From: Pseudomonas sp. MH9.2
Lineage (GTDB): Bacteria > Pseudomonadota > Gammaproteobacteria > Pseudomonadales > Pseudomonadaceae
Direction of reading: 5' to 3'
DNA length: 64,000 nt
Assembly: GCF_034353875.1 (NCBI RefSeq)
Contig: NZ_CP133784.1
Coordinates: 4,120,501-4,184,500, forward strand
The notes beneath the pieces were generated by a model. That model saw only the letters and a list, made by a program, of their open reading frames with translations. It was not told where the DNA came from and ran no database searches. Below, one piece after another: positions 41,442 through 51,337 of this stretch. A program made the position numbers and the translations under genes. Every line of letters starts with the position of its first letter. Positions within the stretch are counted from its first letter, which is position 1.

Positions 41442-44400
41442 ATGGCCCAGAGCAAGCTCGGCCGTGGCCCATGCTGCGAAATCAATAAATTGATCGTACA
41501 GGTCACCGGCAACCAACATCCGGCCAGTCAGCGCCTGGCGTTTTATGACCACGCCGGAAAACGCCTGGACACCCTGACTGCCGAAGACAAGCCTGAAACG
41601 CTGAAAAAGCCCTACTTTGTGGACAGCGCCCTGCACGTCTGGAACTGGAAAAATCACTACACCCACCGTCTGTGGCTGGAGATCGACTCGGTCGAAGGCA
41701 GTCCCATTCGCCTGCTCTTGCCCGAGGTCGCGATCACCCTGCGCCAGTTCGACGCGCAGTGGAATCAGATCATGCCGGTGGTGCCCTTCGTTGCGCTGCC
41801 CGGCGCCAACAGCGCCCACGATCACGGCACGCCGGTGTTGTGCCGCGCAGGGTTCATTTATGTCTTTTTGGGCGATCGGCTGTGGCGCGAGCTGGAGGTG
41901 CGGGTCGCAGACGAGCAGACCACGTATCACGACATCGACCTCAACCGTTATCGCATGGGCGACGAGATCGAGGAGGGCCCTCGACTGGCCACCGGGCAGG
42001 CGCTGGAGGACATCTGGTTGCCGTCCAGCTGGAACGATCAGCAGGTGTCGCCGCAGCTCTGTTTCAGCGAGGTGCAGCTCAGCGGGCCGCGCTTGCGACG
42101 TCTTGAGCAAGACCCGGCGTTGCGCGCACAACGCTGCCAAAGCCCGGACTTGCGCAGTTCGCGAGACAAATTCAAGCGTGTGTTCCTCGATAAACCGGAC
42201 GGCGTGGCAATGCTCGAAGCGTTCAGCGCATTCGACGCCTATGACGCGGCCAACCAGTCTGCGGCGGGCGCGGCGCATGTCGCCAGGCTCAACCTCAGCT
42301 CGCACGCCTTCCCGGTTAGCCTGGTCGCCCCGCAACGCGCCCGCCAACCCGGTTACGAATGGCTGCTCGACCAACCGGGCCGCTACCTGTGCGACCTGAG
42401 CGGGCAGTTCCCGGCCATTGCCTTGAGCGCAGCGCGCCAGCATGTGGTTCGCTGTGAGAAGGGTGAAGTGGCCTATCAGCCAACCTCCGTGGAAACCGGC
42501 GCCTGGGCCCATTGGCTGGAACAGGTGTGCGATCCCGAAACCCAGATCGCCGATGAGTTCTGGCAAGCGCAGCCAGCGGTGGCTGATGTGCTGTTAAGTG
42601 CACGAAAACGCGAACTGTACGGCGTGCTGCTGCACGACCCGCACTATCGCCTGCGCCACGTGCAGACGCGGATTCACGACCAGCAACATCTGTTGAACCT
42701 GTGCGCCCAGCGCGCCAGCCATTACACCCATCACGCCAGCGCGCTTCTGGTGCAACAATTGATCGTGCCGCAGACCGTGGGTGGGCAGAAAAATCCGCTG
42801 CATCAGGGTATGGAGAAGCTCAAGGATCAGGGTCGGATCGACATCAACCGCTTCACCGCCACCGGCGAACGAGTGCAACTCTGGCGCCAGCTCGACATGA
42901 GTCAGGCGCTGTTGAGCGACACCCTGCAACAAGCAGAAACCGAACAAACCCTGGCCGATCACCTGAGCCTCGACGGCTTCGACTACGTCGCCGCCATGCA
43001 CTTCGTCAGTCGGCTGTTCGCCAGCCTCGCCATGACGCCCGCGCAAATGGACCCCTTTGCGGTCAACGGCGATGTCACTGACGCGGTGACCGGCATCAGC
43101 CTCTACAAAGCCAAGGCCAGTGTCGGGCAACAACTGATCAGCCGAATGGCCAATGAAGAAGGGCATGCGTTGCATCGGATGCTGTGGCCCGACCTCGCAC
43201 AGCAAGATATGGAGGCGCCCTATGTTCAGCCCGCGGTCGCCGACATCAATGACGGCAATGGCCTGTTTCGGCCGAACGCGCTGCTTGGGGCCGTCAGCAG
43301 CGACGCCGTCGATGCCAAGCAACTCAATACGCTCGACGCCCATTTACTGGCAGGTTTGCTGGAAAGTGGCAGCCTCAACAACACCCTGACCGGCACCCTG
43401 AAAGTCGTCGCGGCGACCTTGATCAGCTTCCACGAAAACCTGCAAGGCTCGGTGGATGTGGCGGAACAGGCGCTAAACGCAACCCAACACATTCCGGTCC
43501 CTGGCGCCGAACGCCCAGCCCCGGCGCTGAACATGCGCCAACGTCAGCGGGCCTTGGCGCAACTGCGCAGCATGCTGCCGGGGGCCTTTGGCGATGCACA
43601 CTTCATGCGCCACCAAGAGGCGAGAAACAAGAACTACTACGTATTCGGCCTGACCGACTTGCCGGAGATGTCAGAACGCCTGCGACGGCCTCACCTCGAC
43701 TATCGAGGCCCCTCCGGGTCGTCGAAGGTTGGCCAGGACCATTACCGCACCGGAGGCGATCTACGAGCCAATACCGTCGTCATCGCCATGCCCCGCGATC
43801 ATCGGATGTCGCGACTGATCAGCGGCGTGAACCAACGGGTCAATGCGGCGTGGCAACTGAATATGACCGAGCAGGTCACCACCAAGGGAACGGCCATACA
43901 GGATGCGGTGAAGAGCCGGAACGCATTGCAGAGCGAGTGGATGTATCGGGCGCTGAACTCGACGCCGTTTGCGGCGGCGGTGGGGATGTTGGAGTTGTGG
44001 AATTTGAGGAATGAGTCGGTAGCGTGGGAAGCTTCCGAGCGAGAAAAAGGACAATTGAGGGCTATAGGGGGGGCAGTCGGAGCTGGATTAGATTTATTGA
44101 TCGCCATGGAGGCACTGACCGTCAAATTGGCCAGCAGCCAATCCGTTCTAGCCGCAGCTCGCACGACGCTATTCACTATTTCCGAAACCTCAGCAGAGCG
44201 AGTTCTTGGCCCATTGAGTAAGCACTTCTTGAAGGAGTTTACGGGGCGCTTGCTCGCTCAGATCGGCGCAGGATCGATTTTTGTCGGCCTCAACCTCTAC
44301 GACGCCTGGCATGCCTATCAATGGGGCGACGATGCCATGTGGGGCCATCTGCTGATGGCTGCGGGTGGTTTGACCGGCATCGCCAGCACCTTGATGGTCG

Positions 44401-45128
44401 GCGGCGCCACGTTCCTCGGCCTGGGTCCAATGGGCTGGATCACGTTGATAGCGATCAGCGTCGGCGCGGGCATCGCCTACTGGCTCAGCAGCAACGCGGT
44501 CGAAGACTGGCTCCGTGCTGGCCCCTTCGGTCCCGCCAGTGGCCGAATTCCCCACCTGCAAGATCCGCAACAGGCCTTCTACTATCTGGTCAGCTTGTTT
44601 GCCGATATCCGCATCAGCTCGCGCCCTAATCCGGACCACGAATTCGCCCCCAAAATCAATGACGGAAGTCCAGTGCCCTTCAGCGTGCGGGAGGCCAACA
44701 CCTGCATCCTGATCGAGAGCAATCTGCCGGGGCTGCTGAGTCAGGAACTCAATACCCTGGTTGAATGCAGGCAGCAGCTAACGGAAGCGCATTACACGTT
44801 GCGCCATGAATGGAGTCACGAGCGCAATTCGCTCACCCGTGAGAAGCCTGTCGCCTATCGCTCAAGGCCCAATGGGATTGAGTTATATGTCACGTTGCCA
44901 CGTAACCAGCCCGCGGAACCCTCAAAAAGCCGCCCCGCCGAGATCTATCGCTGGCTGGTCCGTGTTCAATTGTCATTTAACGATGGCAGCCGCACTTGGG
45001 TGTTCCCCGCACCACCGCCCAAGGACCCGACCCCGTTCGGTCCAGCCCACGTCAAACCAATTTTTGAAAAAGGCGAACAACTGTTCTGGGCTGATGAAAT
45101 CACCCATAAAGCGGTGAGCGACGAATGA
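41442..45128 (+). CDS. VasX-like pore-forming T6SS effector with MIX-like motif
   Basis: The 1228-residue protein resembles the VasX/BTH_I2691 family of T6SS effectors. The N-terminal domain carries LCRAGFIYVF at residues 133-142, matching the MIX marker hRxGhhYhh. A long mostly helical middle follows. Near the C terminus are hydrophobic segments at about 873-893, 936-955, 963-985 and 986-1008, as expected for a colicin-like membrane-inserting toxin, then a ~215-residue soluble tail. DNA around 44030-44250 (residues ~865-935) is visibly more AT-rich than its flanks. The ATG at 41442 has AGGAG upstream; the frame extending back lies in the adaptor gene. The stop overlaps the immunity gene (ATGA). 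The toxic activity is inferred from family and context. Confidence 0.85.
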   Translation: MAQSKLGRGPCCEINKLIVQVTGNQHPASQRLAFYDHAGKRLDTLTAEDKPETLKKPYFVDSALHVWNWKNHYTHRLWLEIDSVEGSPIRLLLPEVAITLRQFDAQWNQIMPVVPFVALPGANSAHDHGTPVLCRAGFIYVFLGDRLWRELEVRVADEQTTYHDIDLNRYRMGDEIEEGPRLATGQALEDIWLPSSWNDQQVSPQLCFSEVQLSGPRLRRLEQDPALRAQRCQSPDLRSSRDKFKRVFLDKPDGVAMLEAFSAFDAYDAANQSAAGAAHVARLNLSSHAFPVSLVAPQRARQPGYEWLLDQPGRYLCDLSGQFPAIALSAARQHVVRCEKGEVAYQPTSVETGAWAHWLEQVCDPETQIADEFWQAQPAVADVLLSARKRELYGVLLHDPHYRLRHVQTRIHDQQHLLNLCAQRASHYTHHASALLVQQLIVPQTVGGQKNPLHQGMEKLKDQGRIDINRFTATGERVQLWRQLDMSQALLSDTLQQAETEQTLADHLSLDGFDYVAAMHFVSRLFASLAMTPAQMDPFAVNGDVTDAVTGISLYKAKASVGQQLISRMANEEGHALHRMLWPDLAQQDMEAPYVQPAVADINDGNGLFRPNALLGAVSSDAVDAKQLNTLDAHLLAGLLESGSLNNTLTGTLKVVAATLISFHENLQGSVDVAEQALNATQHIPVPGAERPAPALNMRQRQRALAQLRSMLPGAFGDAHFMRHQEARNKNYYVFGLTDLPEMSERLRRPHLDYRGPSGSSKVGQDHYRTGGDLRANTVVIAMPRDHRMSRLISGVNQRVNAAWQLNMTEQVTTKGTAIQDAVKSRNALQSEWMYRALNSTPFAAAVGMLELWNLRNESVAWEASEREKGQLRAIGGAVGAGLDLLIAMEALTVKLASSQSVLAAARTTLFTISETSAERVLGPLSKHFLKEFTGRLLAQIGAGSIFVGLNLYDAWHAYQWGDDAMWGHLLMAAGGLTGIASTLMVGGATFLGLGPMGWITLIAISVGAGIAYWLSSNAVEDWLRAGPFGPASGRIPHLQDPQQAFYYLVSLFADIRISSRPNPDHEFAPKINDGSPVPFSVREANTCILIESNLPGLLSQELNTLVECRQQLTEAHYTLRHEWSHERNSLTREKPVAYRSRPNGIELYVTLPRNQPAEPSKSRPAEIYRWLVRVQLSFNDGSRTWVFPAPPPKDPTPFGPAHVKPIFEKGEQLFWADEITHKAVSDE

Positions 45129-46192
45129 CTACCATGAGCTCGTCTTACTACGCGGCCACCGCCTACCGCTCCGACCATATTCCCAAACAACCGCTTTCGG
45201 CAGAGCGCTCGTGGATCCGACGCTTTGCCAAGATGCGGTTACCGTGGGGCATGACGCAGGAGGTTGCCCCTGACAATTTTATGACCGGAAGAAAACCAGC
45301 CACCCTTCGTCGTCAAGAGTTTTTGTTAAAAGATAGGGAAGAACAACTCGCGCTAGGTACTTACGTTCCAGCTCCCTATGAGCACGTGGACTTTCATGAT
45401 CGCGAAGATCATGAACGGTTCAGATTTTCCTTGTGGTCAAAGCGTTCTCAATTTTGGATTTATTTACACCTCTTCGGGAAATGGGGATTTATTATCATAT
45501 CTCCCGTATATCTAATCACCGTACTAGCTGGTGCCACAAAATCAAGGCTGCCTTATTTAGAAGCTCTACTTTCGTTAATCGAAGCATCAGCCCATGTATT
45601 TCTACTGCCTCAACTTGTTGGCTGGGCTCTTGCCTCGTTAGTCATCCGCTACTTCCCCCACCTCTGGGTCAAACCCTCTCGAGGTCCGATCTGGGAGATC
45701 AACCGTCGCACCGGCCTTGTCACGCTGTTTGATTACGATAATAACGGTGAATACAAAAAGAACGGCACCATCGGTGAACTGACCGCGCCGTTTTACGAGT
45801 TCGACGCCTATATCGCCACGACCCCGGACCGTCAGGGCTTGCCGATGAATGTGCTGTACATCGCCCACCGCTATCGTGACATCGTCATCAACTTCGGCGC
45901 GCTGGTTCCGCCGGGCGCTGGCGAGTTGTGCTGTGCCCTGTGGGATTTCCTGCAGAACTACATGGACACCAGCCGCCCGCTGCCCGATTTGCCGCGCTAC
46001 GAAGAATTCCGCCACCTCGACCCCGTCACCGCGCAATACGACCGCGAAGTCGGTCGCAATCCACGGTTGTGGATCGATATGGATGACGAAACGTTTGACG
46101 GGGCTCTCTACCACATGCGTGGCCAGATCGATCAGATCGACACCTTCCGCCGTCCTAATCTGATGGCGCGGTATGCGGAGTATGTCGATTGA
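45125..46192 (+). CDS. Probable T6SS immunity protein, membrane-anchored (copy 1)
   Basis: The 355-residue protein has an N-terminal cytoplasmic segment (~1-110), two membrane helices (~111-136 and ~155-175) and a C-terminal cytoplasmic domain (~180-355) with a WEINRRTGLVTLFDYD start. Integral membrane topology suits immunity against a membrane-inserting toxin, and the start overlaps the effector stop by ATGA, giving tight coupling. Possibly a DUF6708-type protein; I am not certain of the family name. It is nearly identical to copy 2 except for residues ~52-72 and ~121-166. DNA at ~45470-45600, covering the membrane hairpin, is AT-rich. Confidence 0.75.
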   Translation: MTTMSSSYYAATAYRSDHIPKQPLSAERSWIRRFAKMRLPWGMTQEVAPDNFMTGRKPATLRRQEFLLKDREEQLALGTYVPAPYEHVDFHDREDHERFRFSLWSKRSQFWIYLHLFGKWGFIIISPVYLITVLAGATKSRLPYLEALLSLIEASAHVFLLPQLVGWALASLVIRYFPHLWVKPSRGPIWEINRRTGLVTLFDYDNNGEYKKNGTIGELTAPFYEFDAYIATTPDRQGLPMNVLYIAHRYRDIVINFGALVPPGAGELCCALWDFLQNYMDTSRPLPDLPRYEEFRHLDPVTAQYDREVGRNPRLWIDMDDETFDGALYHMRGQIDQIDTFRRPNLMARYAEYVD

Positions 46193-46194
46193 GC

Positions 46195-46290
46195 TCCAGT
46201 GAGGTGACCTACGCCAAGCCGAACTTCGAGAAAGTCGAACAGCTGTTCTGGGCCGATGAAACCGCCCATAAAGCGCAGAGCGGCGAATGA
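46195..46290 (+). pseudogene. Orphan effector C-terminal stub
   Basis: In the frame ending at the TGA of 46288-46290 this stretch encodes YAKPNFEKVEQLFWADE followed by TAHKAQSGE. The effector ends with HVKPIFEKGEQLFWADE followed by ITHKAVSDE, so about 20 of the last 25 residues match. The stub has no start and no upstream effector sequence, and it runs into copy 2 of the immunity gene by the same ATGA overlap as the intact effector. It is therefore a remnant of a second effector 3' end that travelled with its immunity gene. Confidence 0.85.
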
Positions 46291-47360
46291 CGGCCATGAA
46301 CTCATCTTATTACGCGCCTACAGCCTACCGCTCTGATCAGATTCCCAGCCAACCGCCTTCGGCAGAGCGTTCGTGGATCCGACGTTTTGCCAAGGTGCGT
46401 CTGCCGTGGGGGATGACGCAGGAGGTTGCACCGGATGATTTTTTGAGAGAAGCGGCACCAAAAAATCTGCGTCGTGTAGAGAAAGGTCAACAGGAAAAGA
46501 AAGAGCAGTTGGCCTTAGGTACTTATGTGCCAGCACCCTATGAACATGTGGATTTTCATGATAGGGAGGATCAAGAGCGCTTTAGATTTTCGTTGTGGTC
46601 GAAACGATCAAGGTTTTGGATTTATTTACATTTGTTTGGGAAGTGGTTCTTCCTGATTGGTCTGATTCCAAGTGTTTTTACGCTTTTCGTAGCTATAGCT
46701 AAGCTTGATGGAACATGGATCGAAATAACAGTAGACAGCTTTAACAGTTTCTTTATTTGGTTTTCAGGCATTCCAATAGCGTGCTGGGCACTCGCCTCAT
46801 TAGTCATCCGCTACTTCCCCCACCTCTGGGTCAAACCCTCCCGAGGCCCCATCTGGGAGATCAACCGTCGCACCGGCCTTGTCACCCTGTTCGATTACGA
46901 CAACAAAGGCGAATACAAAAAGAACGGCACCATCGGTGAGCTGACCGCGCCGTTTTACGAGTTCGACGCCTATATCGCCACGACCCCGGACCGTCAGGGC
47001 TTGCCGATGAATGTGCTGTACATCGCCCATCGCTATCGGGACATCGTCATCAACTTCGGCGCGCTGGTTCCACCGGGTGCTGGCGAGTTGTGCTGTGCCA
47101 TGTGGGACTTCCTGCAGAACTACATGGACACCAGCCGCCCGTTGCCCGACTTGCCACGCTACGAAGAATTCCGCCACCTCGACCCCGTCACCGCGCAATA
47201 CGACCGCGAAGTCGGCCGTAATCCACGGTTGTGGATCGACATGGACGACGAAACGTTTGAAGGGGCGCTCTACCACATACGTGGCCAGATCGATCAGATC
47301 GACACCTTCCGCCGCCCGAACTTGATGGCGCGTTATGTGGAGTATGGGCAGGGGCATTAA
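46287..47360 (+). CDS. Probable T6SS immunity protein, membrane-anchored (copy 2)
   Basis: The 357-residue paralogue of the preceding gene aligns without gaps up to the last few residues. It is almost identical at residues 1-50, 73-120 and 167-350. It differs in the short block ~51-72 and throughout the membrane-hairpin block ~121-166 (FLIGLIPSVFTLFVAIAKL; FFIWFSGIPIAC). Its start overlaps the effector stub, mirroring the effector-copy 1 junction. The hairpin segment (~46640-46800) is AT-rich. The likely role is immunity to a related effector allele that is no longer present. A terminator follows 1 bp after the stop. Confidence 0.72.
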   Translation: MTAMNSSYYAPTAYRSDQIPSQPPSAERSWIRRFAKVRLPWGMTQEVAPDDFLREAAPKNLRRVEKGQQEKKEQLALGTYVPAPYEHVDFHDREDQERFRFSLWSKRSRFWIYLHLFGKWFFLIGLIPSVFTLFVAIAKLDGTWIEITVDSFNSFFIWFSGIPIACWALASLVIRYFPHLWVKPSRGPIWEINRRTGLVTLFDYDNKGEYKKNGTIGELTAPFYEFDAYIATTPDRQGLPMNVLYIAHRYRDIVINFGALVPPGAGELCCAMWDFLQNYMDTSRPLPDLPRYEEFRHLDPVTAQYDREVGRNPRLWIDMDDETFEGALYHIRGQIDQIDTFRRPNLMARYVEYGQGH

Positions 47361-47394
47361 AAAACCCGCCGCCTCTTGCGAGGGGGCGGGTTTT
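47361..47394. terminator. Bidirectional terminator between the T6SS module and pgi
   Basis: AAAACCCGCC (47361-47370) pairs with GGCGGGTTTT (47385-47394), with an inner CCTC/GAGG helix and A/T tracts on both sides. It can end transcription of both the immunity gene (plus) and pgi (minus). Confidence 0.9.
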
Positions 47395-47414
47395 GAGGTG
47401 TTGCGAAGGGTGGA

Positions 47415-49079
47415 TCAGCCGCGGTGACGACCACGGAAGTAATTGATCAAGCCTTGGGTCGACGCGTCGTCTGCCGGCTCTTCAATGCTACCGGTCAGGC
47501 GGTTGTAGACGCCTTTGCCCAGTTCCTTACCCAGTTCCACGCCCCATTGGTCGAAGGCGTTGACGCCCCAGATGACGCTCTGGACGAAGACCTTGTGCTC
47601 GTACATTGCCACCAGCGCGCCAAGACGGCGTGGGCTGATACGCTCTACGACCAGGGTGTTGCTCGGGCGGTTGCCCGGAATCACTTTGTGCGGTGCGAGT
47701 TTCTGGATTTCTTCTTCGGCCATGCCTTTGTCACGCAGTTCGGCTTCGGCTTCGGCGCGGGTCTTGCCGAGCATCAGCGCCTGGCTTTGCGACAGGCAGT
47801 TGGCGTATAGCCATTGGTGGTGGTCGGCCACCGGGTTGAAGCTGACGATCGGCACGATGAAGTCAGCTGGAATCAGCTGTGTGCCTTGGTGCAGCAACTG
47901 GTGATAGGCGTGCTGGCCGTTGCAACCGACGCCGCCCCAGATGACCGGGCCGGTGTCGGTGGACACCGGTGAGCCGTCCTGGCGTACGCTCTTGCCGTTG
48001 GACTCCATGTCCAGTTGCTGCAAGTGCTTGGTGATGTTGCGCAGGTAGTGGTCGTACGGCAGGATCGCGTGGCTTTGCGCACCCCAGAAGTTGCCATACC
48101 AGACCCCGAGCAGGGCCAGCAGCACGGGCATGTTCTGTTCGAACGGTGCGCTCTGGAAGTGCTGATCCATGGTGTAGGCGCCGGACAGCAGCTCTTTGAA
48201 GTTGGACATGCCGATGGCCAGCGCAATCGGCAGGCCGATAGCCGACCATAGCGAATAACGACCGCCAACCCAATCCCACATCGGGAAGATGTTTTCTTCG
48301 CGGATCCCGAAGGCCACCGCCGCAGCGTTGTTGCTGGAAACGGCGATGAAGTGACGGTACAGCTCCGCTTCGGAACCGCCTTGCGCCAAGTACCAGGCAC
48401 GTGCGGCCTGGGCGTTCTTCAGGGTTTCCAGGGTGTTGAATGACTTCGACGAGACGATGAACAGGGTGGTCTCTGCGCGAATCTTGAGCGACAGTTCATG
48501 GAACTCACTGCCGTCGATATTTGCCAGATAGTGGCAACGCACACCTTTCTGTGCGTAAGACAGCAGTGCTTCGGACACCAGTTCCGGGCCGAGGAAGGAG
48601 CCGCCGATGCCGATGTTGACTACGTCGGTGATGGGCTTTTCGGTGTAACCGCGCCATAAACCGTCATGAATGCGTCCGACCAGCTCGGTGATCTGGTTGA
48701 GCACTTTATGCACTTCAGGCATCACGTTGACGCCGTTTACCGACAGCTTGTCGCCTACCGGGCGGCGTAGCGCAGTGTGCAGGGCCGGGCGGCCTTCGGA
48801 TGCGTTGACCAGTTCGCCGGAGAATAACGCCTTGATCGCGTCCTGCAAGCCTGCTTCGTTAGCAAGGCCCACCAACAGGTCGCGGGTTTCGTGGGTGATC
48901 AGGTTTTTTGAATAGTCGAGAAACAGCCCGCAACTGCTGAGGGTGAATTGAGTAAAACGTTGCGGGTCGGCATTGAACGCCTCGCGCATGCTGAAATCCT
49001 GCATGGCTTCGCGGTGTTGATTCAGCGCCTGCCAGGCGGGCAGGGTAGTCGCGTCAATAGGAGTGCGGTAGTACGCCAT
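47415..49079 (-). CDS. pgi: Glucose-6-phosphate isomerase
   Basis: The 554-residue enzyme interconverts glucose-6-phosphate and fructose-6-phosphate. The PGI signatures ([40 protein letters not shown]; and [18 protein letters not shown] near the C terminus) are intact. The ATG at 49079 matches the family start ([19 protein letters not shown]). The longer open frame lacks a site. It is separated from acs by the T6SS island, whereas in P. aeruginosa, as I recall, the two genes are neighbours. Confidence 0.97.
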   Translation of the reverse strand: MAYYRTPIDATTLPAWQALNQHREAMQDFSMREAFNADPQRFTQFTLSSCGLFLDYSKNLITHETRDLLVGLANEAGLQDAIKALFSGELVNASEGRPALHTALRRPVGDKLSVNGVNVMPEVHKVLNQITELVGRIHDGLWRGYTEKPITDVVNIGIGGSFLGPELVSEALLSYAQKGVRCHYLANIDGSEFHELSLKIRAETTLFIVSSKSFNTLETLKNAQAARAWYLAQGGSEAELYRHFIAVSSNNAAAVAFGIREENIFPMWDWVGGRYSLWSAIGLPIALAIGMSNFKELLSGAYTMDQHFQSAPFEQNMPVLLALLGVWYGNFWGAQSHAILPYDHYLRNITKHLQQLDMESNGKSVRQDGSPVSTDTGPVIWGGVGCNGQHAYHQLLHQGTQLIPADFIVPIVSFNPVADHHQWLYANCLSQSQALMLGKTRAEAEAELRDKGMAEEEIQKLAPHKVIPGNRPSNTLVVERISPRRLGALVAMYEHKVFVQSVIWGVNAFDQWGVELGKELGKGVYNRLTGSIEEPADDASTQGLINYFRGRHRG

Positions 49080-49305
49080 CGCTGAGGGTTTCCTTGTACT
49101 TGAACTGCCTTTTCGGGCGCTAAAAAAGCCCGGACGGTGGATGTGAAGACGTCGATGCTCCGTCAGTGAGCGTAGACGGGTCACTGAACTCTAACGCGAG
49201 TTGCCTGGCCTGTCTGCGCGCTGCGTTGCCTTCGCTCGGTACTATTTCACACGTCAACGGCCGGGCTTTCCAGTGGATCGTCATTTTTACGTGTTCAGGG
49301 ATAAC

Positions 49306-49686
49306 TCAGGCAACCTGCACGGGTATGGCATTGCTGGTGTGGCTAAGTTCATTACCTGCGGCCATGTACAGCATGCGCGGTTTGAAATTGAGCAGTTCTG
49401 CTTCGCTGTAATGAGCATAGGCGCAGATGATCACACGGTCACCGACCTTCGCCTTATGGGCTGCGGCACCGTTCACGGAAATCATCCGTGACCCTTCTTC
49501 GCCACGAATGGCGTAGGTGGTGAAGCGCTCGCCATTGTCGACGTTGTAAATCTGGATTTGCTCGTATTCGCGAATCCCTGACAGGTCCAGCCATTCGCCG
49601 TCGATGGCGCAAGAGCCTTCGTAGTCGAGTACGGCGTGAGTGACCTCGGCACGGTGTAGCTTGGCCTTGAGCATGATTGCGTGCAT
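49306..49686 (-). CDS. panD: Aspartate 1-decarboxylase
   Basis: The 126-residue proenzyme makes beta-alanine for pantothenate. Self-cleavage at Gly24-Ser25 in DYEGSCAID creates the pyruvoyl cofactor. Typical segments are [28 protein letters not shown] and [18 protein letters not shown]. It is the last gene of panB-panC-panD and begins 2 bp after panC. Confidence 0.97.
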   Translation of the reverse strand: MHAIMLKAKLHRAEVTHAVLDYEGSCAIDGEWLDLSGIREYEQIQIYNVDNGERFTTYAIRGEEGSRMISVNGAAAHKAKVGDRVIICAYAHYSEAELLNFKPRMLYMAAGNELSHTSNAIPVQVA

Positions 49687-49688
49687 TT

Positions 49689-50540
49689 TTATTCCTTGGT
49701 CAGGTGCAGATTGTCGATCAAGCGTGTTGGACCCATATATGCAGCTGCCAGAATCACCAGGTCGTGATCTTCCGCTGTGGTAGGGCGCAGGGTGGTTGCG
49801 TTGCGGATTTCCAGATAATCGAGGCGAAACCCGGCGGCCTTGAGTTGATCCACGCCGTTGGCGAGCAGGAAGTTCAAATCGCGCTCGCCGATGTGGATAG
49901 CCTCGGCGATATGTTTTATCACGCGATACAGCGCTGGCGCTGCAGCACGCTGCTCTTCGCTGAGATAGCCATTGCGCGACGACAGCGCCAGGCCATCGGC
50001 CGCACGTACGGTCGGTTCGCCGATGATCTGGATCGGCATGTTCAGGTCACGAACCAGCGCGCGAATCACTGCCAGTTGCTGGAAGTCCTTCTGGCCGAAG
50101 ACCGCCAGATCGGGCTGAACCATGTTGAACAGCTTGCTGACCACCGTGGCCACGCCGTCGAAATGGCCAGGACGACTGGCGCCGCACAGCCCTTCAGACA
50201 AGTGCGGAACACTGACCAGGGTTTGGTCTTCCATGCCATGCGGGTACATTTCTTCGACCGACGGTGCGAACAGCAGATGGCAGCCGGCCTGCAGCAGCGT
50301 CTCCTGATCGGCGGGCAGTGTTCTCGGATAGGTCGCAAGGTCTTCGGTCGGGCCGAACTGCAGCGGGTTGACGAAGATGCTCGCCACCACGAAATCGGCA
50401 CGTTGGGCCGCCTTGACGATTAATGCAGCGTGACCGCTGTGCAGGTTACCCATGGTTGGGACCAAGCCGATCCGCTTGCCTTCGCTACGTGCTCGAGCGA
50501 TGGCGGCACGCAATTCACGTACGGTTTTTACTGTGTTCAT
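49689..50540 (-). CDS. panC: Pantothenate synthetase
   Basis: The 283-residue ligase joins pantoate and beta-alanine using ATP. The nucleotide site is [10 protein letters not shown] (HIGH-like), with [23 protein letters not shown] and the KMSKS-like SSRNGYLS. The start overlaps the panB stop by ATGA, so the two are translationally coupled. Confidence 0.97.
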   Translation of the reverse strand: MNTVKTVRELRAAIARARSEGKRIGLVPTMGNLHSGHAALIVKAAQRADFVVASIFVNPLQFGPTEDLATYPRTLPADQETLLQAGCHLLFAPSVEEMYPHGMEDQTLVSVPHLSEGLCGASRPGHFDGVATVVSKLFNMVQPDLAVFGQKDFQQLAVIRALVRDLNMPIQIIGEPTVRAADGLALSSRNGYLSEEQRAAAPALYRVIKHIAEAIHIGERDLNFLLANGVDQLKAAGFRLDYLEIRNATTLRPTTAEDHDLVILAAAYMGPTRLIDNLHLTKE

Positions 50541-51337
50541 GCTGAGAATCCGTGTTCAGTTGCCGGGAAGCTCACATCTTTGACTGCTGCGACATACGCC
50601 TGTAACGCCGACTGGATATCGGGCTGGCCGGTCATGAAGTTTCTCACGAACTTGGGCACACGGCCGGTGATGGACAGGCCAAGCATGTCATGCAATACCA
50701 GTACCTGGCCGTCAGTCCCGCTGCCTGCGCCGATCCCGATCACCGGGACTTTTACGGCGTGGGTGATTTCCTGGGCCAGTTCGCTGGGTACGCATTCGAG
50801 CAGGATCATGGAGACCCCTGCTTGCTCCAGTGCGATGGCGTCAGCGCGCATCTGGCGAGCTTGAGCCTCCAGGCGACCTTGCACCTTATAGCCCCCAAGG
50901 ATGTTCACCGATTGCGGGGTCAGGCCCATGTGCGCGCAGACCGGGATACCGCGTTCGGCCAGCAACCGAATCGATTCGGCCAGCCACGCGGCGCCTTCGA
51001 CCTTGATCATGTGCGCACCGGCTTGCATCAACTGCGCGCTGTTGGCGAATGTCTGCTCAAGGGTGGCATAGGCCATGAAAGGAAGGTCGGCGAGAATCAG
51101 TGCCCCCTGATTGCCGCGTTTGACGCTGGCAACGTGGTAGGCCATCTCTGCGTTGGTGACGGGCAGGGTGCTGTCATGGCCCTGCAACACCATGCCCAGA
51201 GAGTCGCCGACCAGGAGAACTTCGACGCCTGCCTGGCTGGCTGCGTGAGCAAAGGTCGCGTCATAGCAGGTCAGCATGGTGATTTTTTCACCTTTCTGCT
51301 TGAGGCCTTGCAGGGTCGTCAGGGATATTTCTGGCAT
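50537..51337 (-). CDS. panB: 3-methyl-2-oxobutanoate hydroxymethyltransferase
   Basis: The 266-residue TIM-barrel enzyme makes ketopantoate, the first step to pantothenate. Diagnostic segments are [38 protein letters not shown] and [25 protein letters not shown] lies 8 nt before the ATG. It heads panBCD, with 338 bp of gene-free DNA upstream. Confidence 0.97.
   Translation of the reverse strand: MPEISLTTLQGLKQKGEKITMLTCYDATFAHAASQAGVEVLLVGDSLGMVLQGHDSTLPVTNAEMAYHVASVKRGNQGALILADLPFMAYATLEQTFANSAQLMQAGAHMIKVEGAAWLAESIRLLAERGIPVCAHMGLTPQSVNILGGYKVQGRLEAQARQMRADAIALEQAGVSMILLECVPSELAQEITHAVKVPVIGIGAGSGTDGQVLVLHDMLGLSITGRVPKFVRNFMTGQPDIQSALQAYVAAVKDVSFPATEHGFSA

Noticed and set aside
45125..47360. 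The repeated immunity genes as copies carried by an insertion sequence
   Set aside because: No transposase, terminal inverted repeats or target duplications are visible, and the repeat unit is effector 3' end plus immunity gene, pointing to recombination.
49080..49305. CCGGGC-TTTTTT run upstream of pgi as a panBCD terminator
   Set aside because: The only possible left arm lies about 130 bp away, so no compact stem precedes the T tract.
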